From positions 1-6,748 of the forward strand of contig CALDFS010000084.1 in assembly GCA_937942105.1 (NCBI GenBank): 6,748 bases of DNA. Reading direction: 5' to 3'. This DNA is from an uncultured Ruminococcus sp. GTDB lineage: Bacteria; Bacillota; Clostridia; Oscillospirales; Ruminococcaceae. A program made the translations under genes and the position numbers. Below the pieces are notes generated by a model. That model was not told the origin of the DNA, made no database searches, and saw nothing but the letters and a program-made list of their open reading frames with translations. Below, piece by piece: positions 1 to 5,631 of the stretch; position 1 is the stretch's first letter, and every line of letters begins with the position of its first letter.

Positions 1-83
1 TCCAGCACCTTTTGGTTCAGGCGCAGGACGGCGGGATTATCTTCCACCATTAAAATCAATTTATTCCGGTATGGATGCTGCAT
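1..83 (-). CDS. Response regulator receiver-domain protein, N-terminal fragment (cut by window edge)
   Basis: Reading the minus strand from the ATG at 83 gives 27 complete codons before the window ends. The fragment opens with a short polar leader (MQHPYRNK) and then LILMVEDNPAVLRLNQKVLE. This matches the first beta strand and first helix of a CheY-like receiver domain: a hydrophobic strand (LILMV), an acidic pair (Glu14-Asp15) that would help bind magnesium, Asn-Pro, then an amphipathic helix with a Leu/Val pattern. The phospho-acceptor Asp and any output domain would lie outside the window. The start is set by AAGGAGGT seven bases upstream, which overlaps the stop codon of the tail sheath gene, so the ORF looks translated as part of the same operon. 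In contractile-tail phages a tail tube gene normally follows the sheath, so this product is out of place. Only 27 residues support the call; a chance resemblance or an assembly join remains possible. Confidence 0.66.
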   Translation of the reverse strand, partial: MQHPYRNKLILMVEDNPAVLRLNQKVL

Positions 84-90
84 AATTCAA

Positions 91-98
91 ACCTCCTT
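91..98 (-). promoter_or_regulatory. Ribosome binding site fused to the sheath stop codon
   Basis: On the minus strand this reads AAGGAGGT, seven bases before the ATG at 83. The first two bases complete the TAA stop of the tail sheath gene. The junction upstream of the sheath is built the same way (TAAAGGAGG), so the arrangement fits an operon-internal, translationally coupled start. It decides the start of the receiver-domain ORF. Confidence 0.8.
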
Positions 99-1530
99 AT
101 GCTGCAAGAGCAACCGTCATGATATCGACATTAAATTTCTCGTGAAGGTCAATCTGCTGAGCAGGAACAGGAGAAGCCATTTCAAGGTCAAGACGGATTT
201 TTCCGGCGATAAGATTCGCCGTGGGATTATTGTCGGGAATATACTGGACGCTTCCGCCGTAAAGCTTGCCGTCATGGATAAGTCCGTTGAGATAACTGTT
301 GAAGCTGTTCACGATAGCGTCAATAGTTACTCTGCTGAGAGGCTTGTCGATGTACGACCAATATGTAGTCGTGAAAGTGTTACAGAGGAAGTCCTGCATA
401 CGATTGCAGCAGATGAACACTTTAGCCACATCGGAACTTGCGGGATATGCACCGGTGTAATTGCCCCAGATTACCCATCCTGCATAATTGAGAACAGTTA
501 CAACGCCGGCGGAAACGCTTATCATATCAGCCTGCTGAACAGACAAGCAGATTTCGTCCCCCGCTTTGTTGACCGCGCCTGTGATGCTGATACTCTTGTT
601 TGAAGGCGATTCATATGGGCAATCAGCATTGCCCTGATCAATCGCCGCAATTTTTCCGCAAAGATATGCAGAGTAGTCGAAAAGATACTCCCCAACAGTA
701 ACAAGCGGCCAGCAGACAATCATGTTCTCATCTGTATAGCCGTTGGTGTTTTTCCATGACAGTACTTTGTCGTAACTACTTGCGGCAGTTGGGGCGGTGT
801 CGATATCAACAACTGCCTTGCCCTTGAACAAACCGTTGATTGACGGCGCCTTCGCCGCCATTACTGCGGCTACAGCGGGATTTGAACTCCATCCGGGCGC
901 GCATATAAGGTCGGGAACGAAGCCGAACAGCCCCATGCACATTTCGATTTTCTCAACGCCCGCTTCGATATCGGCGGCGGTAATGGTTGAGAGGTCGGCG
1001 GCATTGTAACTGATTTTGAGAGTACTCTCGCCATACGCCTTGCCGGTTGACAAAAGCTCAATGAGACAGGAGTTATCGTTGTAGTAGACCTCATAATCCT
1101 TGCCAATGGTAAGGACGTCGCTTTCCGATTTGTTGACCTTTAGACTGCTGTCGTTGATGGCGTCGCCGGGAAGTGCAACAACGTGGTCGTCAACCGGGAA
1201 CGAGGCAGAAGCCACGGCGGTCTTGTGCTTTGACGGATCAAAAACATTGTAGAACACTGCCGGCGCCATGCCGTTCAGATTAAACTGCGCATACATAGCC
1301 TGGCAGAGACTCCACTTGGGTGAGCCGTCACTGTTTCTCCATTCAGTCGAGTAGCCGCCGATTTCCTTTGCTTCGGAAAAGCTGTAAGCTACCTGCGGTT
1401 TGTTCACAAAGCCGCTGCCCTGATGGCAAGGCCATGCTCCTATAAAGAACGGAATACCAACAGCTGCCTCTTTTACCATTGCGAAATTGGTATCGTCCTT
1501 ATAGGTATTAATGCCATGTGATAAAGACAT
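97..1530 (-). CDS. Contractile tail sheath protein
   Basis: This 477-residue protein is a contractile phage tail sheath subunit, which polymerises around the tail tube and shortens to drive the tube into the host envelope. An N-terminal segment (about 1-110) begins MSLSHGINTYKDD and contains the GIPFFIGAWPC strand. A beta-rich insertion follows (about 110-185), of the kind that decorates many sheath proteins. The conserved C-terminal half carries WGNYTGAYP (355-363), the RMQDFL stretch (377-382), and the end region ANLIAGKIRLDLEM through PVPAQQI (438-460), typical of the sheath C-terminal domain that links neighbouring subunits. The length is normal for the family and no frameshift is seen. 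The ATG at 1530 is preceded by AAAGGAGG with a nine-base spacer; that site overlaps the stop of the gene before it. The protein has 12 cysteines, many for a structural phage protein. It establishes that the encoded particle is myovirus-like or a derived contractile device. Confidence 0.95.
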   Translation of the reverse strand: MSLSHGINTYKDDTNFAMVKEAAVGIPFFIGAWPCHQGSGFVNKPQVAYSFSEAKEIGGYSTEWRNSDGSPKWSLCQAMYAQFNLNGMAPAVFYNVFDPSKHKTAVASASFPVDDHVVALPGDAINDSSLKVNKSESDVLTIGKDYEVYYNDNSCLIELLSTGKAYGESTLKISYNAADLSTITAADIEAGVEKIEMCMGLFGFVPDLICAPGWSSNPAVAAVMAAKAPSINGLFKGKAVVDIDTAPTAASSYDKVLSWKNTNGYTDENMIVCWPLVTVGEYLFDYSAYLCGKIAAIDQGNADCPYESPSNKSISITGAVNKAGDEICLSVQQADMISVSAGVVTVLNYAGWVIWGNYTGAYPASSDVAKVFICCNRMQDFLCNTFTTTYWSYIDKPLSRVTIDAIVNSFNSYLNGLIHDGKLYGGSVQYIPDNNPTANLIAGKIRLDLEMASPVPAQQIDLHEKFNVDIMTVALAA

Positions 1531-1545
1531 GGATTTATTCCTCCT

Positions 1546-1812
1546 TTAGTTTTTAGATAGTTCCCGGAAAGCAAGACTGAGCGAATTATTGCCATGAGCA
1601 ATCTTCTGCTTGGCTGATACAATGTCCTTATCGGCTACGATCAGTCTTTCTATCATGGGGAACTTTTCAATTGCGGAACAAAGAGACCCTATTACAGATT
1701 CTCGTGTTCCGCAGTAAATTGAGCCGTTCTGAATTGTGCCGCGAATTGATGGGCCGACGTACACAAAAACGCCGTTATCCTTTGCGGTGCTTGGTTTTGG
1801 TTTATAAGCCAC
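1546..1812 (-). CDS. Small conserved-looking phage protein between tail terminator and sheath, function unknown
   Basis: The protein is 88 residues with no function I can name. After a short basic leader rich in Lys and Pro (MAYKPKPSTAK) comes a compact beta segment FVYVGPSIRGTIQNGSIY (residues 16-33), then a helical stretch with KFPMIERLIV (50-59) and a C-terminal helix. The FVYVGP...G...G...KFP...LIV pattern resembles small proteins I recall just upstream of the sheath gene in Firmicutes prophages, but this is memory and not a search. The start is a GTG at 1812, supported by AAGGAAGGT eight bases upstream; the next in-frame ATG is codon 53, which would remove most of the protein. The start overlaps the end of the tail terminator gene by 11 nt, and the stop codon is part of the sheath ribosome binding site, so synthesis is probably coupled to both. 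By position it may act at the neck or as a sheath assembly factor. Confidence 0.75.
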   Translation of the reverse strand: MAYKPKPSTAKDNGVFVYVGPSIRGTIQNGSIYCGTRESVIGSLCSAIEKFPMIERLIVADKDIVSAKQKIAHGNNSLSLAFRELSKN

Positions 1813-2293
1813 TTAAATCTACCTTCCTTTCTATGGGCGGTAACATAACTGAAAAATCCATTTCACCGGCGTAGTACGGAGCGGTGTCTTCGGGATAGAA
1901 AAGATAGTCAATACCCGCATCGGTATCAACTTTATTCTTCTTGGCTATCACAACGTTTTCGAGAAGTTTTAGGCGTACCGCGTCCATGACGTTAAGAAGC
2001 ATGAGCGCGCCCTCTTCCTCGTCCTCGCAGTAGGTGCAGAATATGAGCCGAATGTTTACTACCGATTGAGAACGATTGCCCGTCGGCTGTCCGTCTTTCC
2101 CGGTTACCACCTGTATGATTATGTATGGTGCAAACTTCTTGTATGAAGTACTGCGGGGTAATCGCATAAGATGAAGTTCCGGCGCACGAGGCTCATTGGC
2201 AGTATCATCCTTTTGAACTGCTGTTGGCAGACTGAAATTTTTCACAGCCTCATTTATGAACATCTTCAAATCATTCAGCAAAATAAAAAGCAT
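1802..2293 (-). CDS. Probable tail terminator / tail completion protein (lambda gpU position)
   Basis: This 163-residue protein sits right after the gpZ-like gene, the place of gpU in the lambda order. Such proteins cap the growing tail at its head-proximal end, fix its length and form part of the neck. The N-terminus is an amphipathic helix (LLNDLKMFINEAVKNF). A beta strand PYIIIQVVTG (57-65) follows, then the strand VVNIRLIFCTYCEDEEEG (78-95), a long helix ALMLLNVMDAVRLKLLENV (96-114), and a terminal strand pair YYAGEMDFSVMLPPIERKV (140-158). This alternation of a strand sheet with one long helix fits tail terminator folds. The C-terminal PPIERKVDL motif resembles that of terminators of contractile phages as I recall them. 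The ATG at 2293 lies three bases after the previous stop, with GGGGGAG seven bases upstream. Met11 is a less likely start because it lacks such a site. The role rests mainly on position and fold pattern. Confidence 0.7.
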   Translation of the reverse strand: MLFILLNDLKMFINEAVKNFSLPTAVQKDDTANEPRAPELHLMRLPRSTSYKKFAPYIIIQVVTGKDGQPTGNRSQSVVNIRLIFCTYCEDEEEGALMLLNVMDAVRLKLLENVVIAKKNKVDTDAGIDYLFYPEDTAPYYAGEMDFSVMLPPIERKVDLSGL

Positions 2294-2296
2294 GTA

Positions 2297-2896
2297 TTAT
2301 CTCCCCCAGCCGTTCAGAAGTCTTGTCACTTCATGGTCGAAGCGTTTTTCAAATGTCTCTTTTGTATGCTCTGCAATAGCTTCCTGGAGATTCTCGTTGT
2401 AACTCATCATCTGCGGAACAGATGGACCGAGGAATTCCCGAATGGGCAGTCGATCATCTCCAACGCGCTCAAATACTCCGGTATGACCTCTCGCAACCGA
2501 ACGCACGAAGGCGTGATCCAACGCCGTCTTAGTCGAAGAACGTTTTACCCTTGCCATCACCCTGCCGTCCTTGCCGAATTTTGCTTCAAATGCAATCAGC
2601 GGAATGTGCCAACCTCGAAATACTATTGATGCTCCGCTGTCATCGACATGAAAAGACGAACGAGTATATTTCTTAAAGTCGGAATCCTTAATCAAATACT
2701 CCTTGCGCACGTCTTTTGAAGCCAGATTAATGCTGCTCTTAGCCGTTCTCTTAGCGGCTGATCCGAATGCCTTTTTAACACTTTCACATATTCCTGCAAG
2801 CTTTTTTTCAGCTTCTTCAAGCCGTCCGTTGTCGGTGAGCTTTATCCATTGCGTTTGCGTCGAAGGATTATTCTCTGATAAAAAAATATCACTCAC
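2297..2896 (-). CDS. Minor tail protein Z-like (gpZ) neck / tail completion protein
   Basis: This 199-residue protein matches the prophage minor tail protein Z family, which acts in head-tail joining or tail completion. Visible landmarks are an N-terminal helix with many Lys and Ala (28-62), KEYLIKDSDFKKY (65-77), a strand followed by IPLIAFEAKF (98-107), GRVMARVKRS (111-120), then ARGHTGVFERV (135-145) and LPIREFLGPSVPQM (150-163). The last two are the most characteristic part of the family. The C-terminus is a charged helix. The length is normal. The start is GTG at 2896: it forms a four-base GTGA overlap with the stop of the gene before it, and GGAGG lies ten bases upstream. No better ATG is in frame nearby. 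A run of seven T (minus strand) falls in codons 4-6, but the frame stays open across it. Confidence 0.9.
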   Translation of the reverse strand: MSDIFLSENNPSTQTQWIKLTDNGRLEEAEKKLAGICESVKKAFGSAAKRTAKSSINLASKDVRKEYLIKDSDFKKYTRSSFHVDDSGASIVFRGWHIPLIAFEAKFGKDGRVMARVKRSSTKTALDHAFVRSVARGHTGVFERVGDDRLPIREFLGPSVPQMMSYNENLQEAIAEHTKETFEKRFDHEVTRLLNGWGR

Positions 2897-3258
2897 TCGT
2901 CATACGCCTCCAGTTCAAGATTGAGCATTCCCATCTCACAATCAGAAGTGATGATTGTGAACTTGCGGAAAAACGGCTTTCCGAGCGCAATTCCATCAGA
3001 AATATTGATGTGTTGCTTTTGCTCGGGAATAATTCCGTTGAGGTCAGACTGCGCTATATGTGCAATCGCCGCTACAATGTGAACGCCCTGCACATCTCCA
3101 ACGATAGCAGGGCGTTCGTTTTCTTTTGTTTTCGTCAGCACAACAGGAATATCAGGATATTCTTCACCGTCGTAGATAACTGTGCGCATCTCTGCAAACT
3201 CGTCGGCATTGAGAAACACGTTTTTGTTATCTTGGGCAACCATATCTTTAAAACTCAT
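2893..3258 (-). CDS. Small head-tail joining (head closure) protein, lambda FII position
   Basis: This 121-residue protein occupies the place of lambda gpFII, the protein that closes the filled head and docks the tail. The N-terminus (MSFKDMVAQDNKNVFLNADEF) is helical. The rest is predicted beta-rich, with MRTVIYDGEEYPDIPVVL (24-41), the HIVAAIAHI segment and a C-terminal strand pair ending LNLELEAYDE. The opening, in which a helix is followed by an NADEFAEM...YDGEE... motif, is familiar from small phage proteins placed between capsid and tail genes (often annotated as head-tail joining or 'ATP-binding sugar transporter-like' phage proteins). The ATG at 3258 overlaps the previous stop by four bases (ATGA), and the gene's own stop overlaps the GTG of the next gene, so all three are probably translationally coupled. 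The function is assigned by order and size more than by a decisive motif. Confidence 0.72.
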   Translation of the reverse strand: MSFKDMVAQDNKNVFLNADEFAEMRTVIYDGEEYPDIPVVLTKTKENERPAIVGDVQGVHIVAAIAHIAQSDLNGIIPEQKQHINISDGIALGKPFFRKFTIITSDCEMGMLNLELEAYDE

Positions 3259-3683
3259 ATGACCGGATCACTAGCCGAAAGGTCGGGTTCCTTAAAGAAG
3301 TCATCAAGCTTCTTAAGCAGCTTCTCCTTCCCGATATTGGGTGAGAAACTAATGCCGTAGGCCTTTGCGATATCCTTGAGTCCCTGAATATCGGACTTGT
3401 CGGAGTATGAGGGGTATGCATCTTCGTCCTCTTCCAAGATTTCGGGCTCTGCGTCTTCGTCATCAGATCCGCCATCATCGGATATGTGTCCGGCTTCCGG
3501 CAAAATTTCTTTACTGTCGGCAGGATTTTCAACGGCAGGAGCCACTTTCTTTGCAACTCCAAGGGATAAAAGGCGCTCTGCCTCGGTATCGTCCACTTCA
3601 AACGGTTCGTCGCAGGACGTTTTTGGCTTGATGCGCCCATTCTCGTTGAGTCCGTATATGCCGGATATAATCTTGATTTTCAT
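3255..3683 (-). CDS. Acidic head protein with C-terminal HeH/LEM-like motif, lambda FI position
   Basis: The protein is 142 residues in three parts. Residues 1-48 form a small beta-type domain (MKIKIISGIYGLNENGRIKP, then DDTEAERLLSLGVAKKV), a pattern seen in many small phage proteins in which a VDD(x)EAERLLxLGVAK stretch ends the domain. Residues 49-93 are a flexible, strongly acidic linker with runs of Asp and Glu (for example SDDEDAEPEILEEDEDAY). Residues 98-130 (DIQGLKDIAKAYGIS through KLLKKLDDF) fit a helix-extended-helix motif of the HeH/LEM/SAP/Rho-N kind, usually linked to nucleic acid or protein binding. It follows the major capsid gene directly, the place of lambda gpFI, an accessory factor for DNA packaging. 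A link to packaging is therefore a reasonable inference, not something the sequence proves. The ATG at 3683 has AAGGAG six bases upstream and lies 24 nt after the capsid stop, the largest gap in the window. Confidence 0.78.
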   Translation of the reverse strand: MKIKIISGIYGLNENGRIKPKTSCDEPFEVDDTEAERLLSLGVAKKVAPAVENPADSKEILPEAGHISDDGGSDDEDAEPEILEEDEDAYPSYSDKSDIQGLKDIAKAYGISFSPNIGKEKLLKKLDDFFKEPDLSASDPVI

Positions 3684-3707
3684 GACTTGCTCCTTTCACT
3701 TTGCGCC

Positions 3708-4784
3708 TTAGCCTACGACGTTATCTGCGGTAACGTAAGGACAATAGTTCCTCGGGACGGTGAGGGGACGGGAACCAAGACGGAGCTTACGCTCATCATG
3801 GTCGTAATCCACTATGAGTTTGGGAACGCGAGCCTTAGCATATGTGGTGTAGTTCTCGGAGCCATGATCCATCTGGGTAATCTGTGCGTACTTCGTGCAT
3901 CCGCATCCGGGAGCCGTTACCGTTACGCTGTTGGCAGGATAGTAGGGGATTCTCACTCCGTTCTCGCCTTTGTAGGTTTCCTCAACACAGATAATGGTAA
4001 GCTTGTGACCGCCGAAATTAAGGGAACCGAGAACAGAAACGCCGTCCGCCTCGATAGTTGGATTAAGACCGCCGACTGCTACGCCGGAGTTTTTGTCAAG
4101 TAGCTCGCGAATTTTCGGGTCGTCAAGCAGAAAATCTGCAACAGTTGAGCCGACAACAAGGTCGCTTGCTTTTAATCCACGCGAAGTAAGCGATTTTGCC
4201 ATCGCTCTTATGTCGCCGTACATGTGTCCATCGGCAGAATCCCACTTTTTAGCAACGGTATACTTGTGTTCGGAATTATCGCCGTAGTACCGAATATGGA
4301 GCAATTCTCCTTTGGTTTTAGCGTCGATATACTCCTGCATATCGAGACCATTGTTGAGAATGGTCTGAACCGACATCCATTCTTCACGTCTGCGGATACG
4401 TTTATCAAGGTCTACAAAGTCGTTGTGTATCAAACGTGCAGCTCTTTCAGCTTCCGAGGAATTGGGAAGAATAGCTTCGCCAAAGCCTCTCTGTGTAAGC
4501 TGGTCGGCTGTGAGGGTTCTTGAAAGACCGATATATGCAGGCTGAAGCTCATGTACTTCATAACCGCCGCGCTCAACAGGAATGTCCTTAACACGGCGTG
4601 AAACGAACGGCGCCATTTCTTCGTCGCCGTTTTTGAATTCCACAAGAACCTTATCAGCGGCGAAAATATCTTCCGCTCCGGTCGGGAAATAGCGGTCCTT
4701 AAAAAACTGAGGAACGTGTGTTACTTCTTCGACGCTTGCAAGAAGATGATAACTGTCAAGCAGATTGATAGGGATATTGGCCAT
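3708..4784 (-). CDS. Major capsid protein, lambda gpE family
   Basis: This 358-residue protein is the main shell subunit, with the HK97 fold in its lambda gpE form (phage major capsid protein E family). The N-terminal region has THVPQFFKDRYFPTGAEDIF (residues 22-41) followed by VLVEFKNGDEEMAPFVSRRV, the characteristic opening of this family. Next come the aromatic and Pro-rich VHELQPAYIGLSRTL and a basic helical stretch (LDKRIRRREEW). The C-terminal half contains DLVVGSTVADFLL and the strand VSVLGSLNFGGHKLTI, and ends with a basic region (ERKLRLGSRPLTVPRN). The length is close to lambda gpE. The ATG at 4784 is supported by AGGAGG ten bases upstream, located inside the 3' end of the decoration gene; only five bases separate the two genes. 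Gene order (protease/scaffold and decoration before it) fully supports the call. No inserted domain or truncation is seen. Confidence 0.95.
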   Translation of the reverse strand: MANIPINLLDSYHLLASVEEVTHVPQFFKDRYFPTGAEDIFAADKVLVEFKNGDEEMAPFVSRRVKDIPVERGGYEVHELQPAYIGLSRTLTADQLTQRGFGEAILPNSSEAERAARLIHNDFVDLDKRIRRREEWMSVQTILNNGLDMQEYIDAKTKGELLHIRYYGDNSEHKYTVAKKWDSADGHMYGDIRAMAKSLTSRGLKASDLVVGSTVADFLLDDPKIRELLDKNSGVAVGGLNPTIEADGVSVLGSLNFGGHKLTIICVEETYKGENGVRIPYYPANSVTVTAPGCGCTKYAQITQMDHGSENYTTYAKARVPKLIVDYDHDERKLRLGSRPLTVPRNYCPYVTADNVVG

Positions 4785-4789
4785 GATGA

Positions 4790-5194
4790 TTATTCCTCCT
4801 CTGTCTTAGAATAGGCGGGAAGTGCCGCCTTAAAAATGATGCTGTATTTGCGGAGCGCATCATAATCGGTGGGCTTCATGGTGTAGCCCTCTCCGACTAT
4901 AACTCTGTCGGGATTAAAGCATCCTGCGATATAAACCGGGACGGTTACGTCTTCGGCGGTGCCAACTGTGACGTCGTCGCAAAGAATGCAATTTGCGGTA
5001 AGGGCTGCCCCGTCTGCGAGAATAACGCATTTGTTATCCGCAGAATCAAGAGCGAGAACGGTTCCTCTCTTATAAACCTTTTCTCCGGCAGCTTCCTTTT
5101 TGATTGTCGCATGACCGATTATAGGTACCGGATCGGTTGAGGTTATAAGATTGTCCTGCTCCACAACTCCGAGCTTTCTGTTTAAGTCAGCCAT
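4790..5194 (-). CDS. Head decoration protein (lambda gpD-like, HDPD family)
   Basis: This 134-residue protein lies between the protease/scaffold gene and the major capsid gene, the place of lambda gpD, which binds the three-fold sites of the expanded shell and stabilises it against the pressure of packaged DNA. The core is beta-rich: KVYKRGTVLAL (39-49), KCVILADGAAL (55-65), ANCILCDDVTV (67-77), the strand VTVPVYIAGCFNPDRVIV (83-100), and a C-terminal section YDALRKYSIIFKAALPAY. The GTVL, 'CILCDDV' and 'VYIAGCFN' spacing follows the decoration family, in which a hydrophobic strand leads into a G-x-[FV]-N turn. The N-terminal 30 residues look extended, as expected for an arm that contacts the capsid. 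The ATG at 5194 shares one base with the TAA of the upstream gene (TAATG), with AAGGAG eight to ten bases upstream. Two Cys lie close together at residues 69 and 72. Confidence 0.88.
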   Translation of the reverse strand: MADLNRKLGVVEQDNLITSTDPVPIIGHATIKKEAAGEKVYKRGTVLALDSADNKCVILADGAALTANCILCDDVTVGTAEDVTVPVYIAGCFNPDRVIVGEGYTMKPTDYDALRKYSIIFKAALPAYSKTEEE

Positions 5195-5631
5195 TAATTA
5201 TTCTCCTTTCCTAAAAGGGATTTGATGTCGTTTTTAGCAGCGGCAGACTTTTCCTCGGGCGTACTCGGCTTCTTTTCCTCGTCATCTTTTGGAACAACTG
5301 CCTGGACTTTTCCGGCGTTTGAAGCCTTGTAGTCCTCGCTAAGCCCTTCGAGGAAATCTGCGCCGGCTCTCGTCTGCTGCTTCATTGCTCGGAACGCAAG
5401 CTCCTGCGCTGAGCAGGCTGTATTGCCATACTTCGCTTCTGCGAGCATTGCCGAATCGACATTTGCGGCAATTTCATCAATTGCCTGTAAGCGTGCGCGT
5501 TCGTTTGCAACTGCCTCATTTATGGCAGCGGTATTGTCGTTCTCAGCTAACACCGCCGCCCTTACTTCGGCTTCAACTGAAGAAGCGAGAGCGGGATTTT
5601 CAGCCCGCAATTCTGTAAGATTTTTTGCCAT
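5194..5631 (-). CDS. Nested head scaffold protein made from an internal start (Nu3-like)
   Basis: Inside the protease gene, at codon 285, an in-frame ATG is preceded by AAGGAGGT with a six-base spacer, a better site than that of the full-length gene. Initiation there would give a 145-residue protein identical to the C-terminal part of the protease: MAKNLTELRAENPAL, the helical NERARLQAIDEIAA, EAKYGN, LAFRAMKQQ and a Lys/Glu-rich tail ending LLGKENN. Lambda does the same with gpC and Nu3, where the nested product is the internal scaffold on which the shell subunits assemble before the protease removes it. The break between a low-complexity linker and the helical scaffold falls exactly at this ATG, as expected if the start is used. 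It shares its stop with the full-length gene. Use of this start is inferred from the sequence, not demonstrated. Confidence 0.82.
   Translation of the reverse strand: MAKNLTELRAENPALASSVEAEVRAAVLAENDNTAAINEAVANERARLQAIDEIAANVDSAMLAEAKYGNTACSAQELAFRAMKQQTRAGADFLEGLSEDYKASNAGKVQAVVPKDDEEKKPSTPEEKSAAAKNDIKSLLGKENN

Noticed and set aside
142..603. A 153-codon open frame on the plus strand.
   Set aside because: It lies wholly inside the sheath gene on the opposite strand, lacks a convincing ribosome binding site and resembles no family. The sheath frame has clear family motifs.
2879..2888. A run of seven T on the minus strand near the start of the gpZ-like gene, giving the heptamer T TTT TTA in the reading frame, which resembles a -1 frameshift site.
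   Set aside because: A -1 slip would reach a stop after three further codons (ATC AGA GAA TAA) and would not join any neighbouring gene. Such a slip therefore has no sensible product.
3248..3640. A 130-codon minus-strand frame overlapping the FI-position gene.
   Set aside because: It is a shifted-frame shadow of that gene; its sequence is rich in Arg, Ser and Pro with no domain pattern. The other frame has a ribosome binding site and an orderly domain layout.
3684..3707. Possible terminator or promoter between the major capsid gene and the next gene.
   Set aside because: The gap is only 24 nt and is mostly the ribosome binding site of the next gene. No stem-loop with a U-run and no promoter-like pair of boxes is visible.
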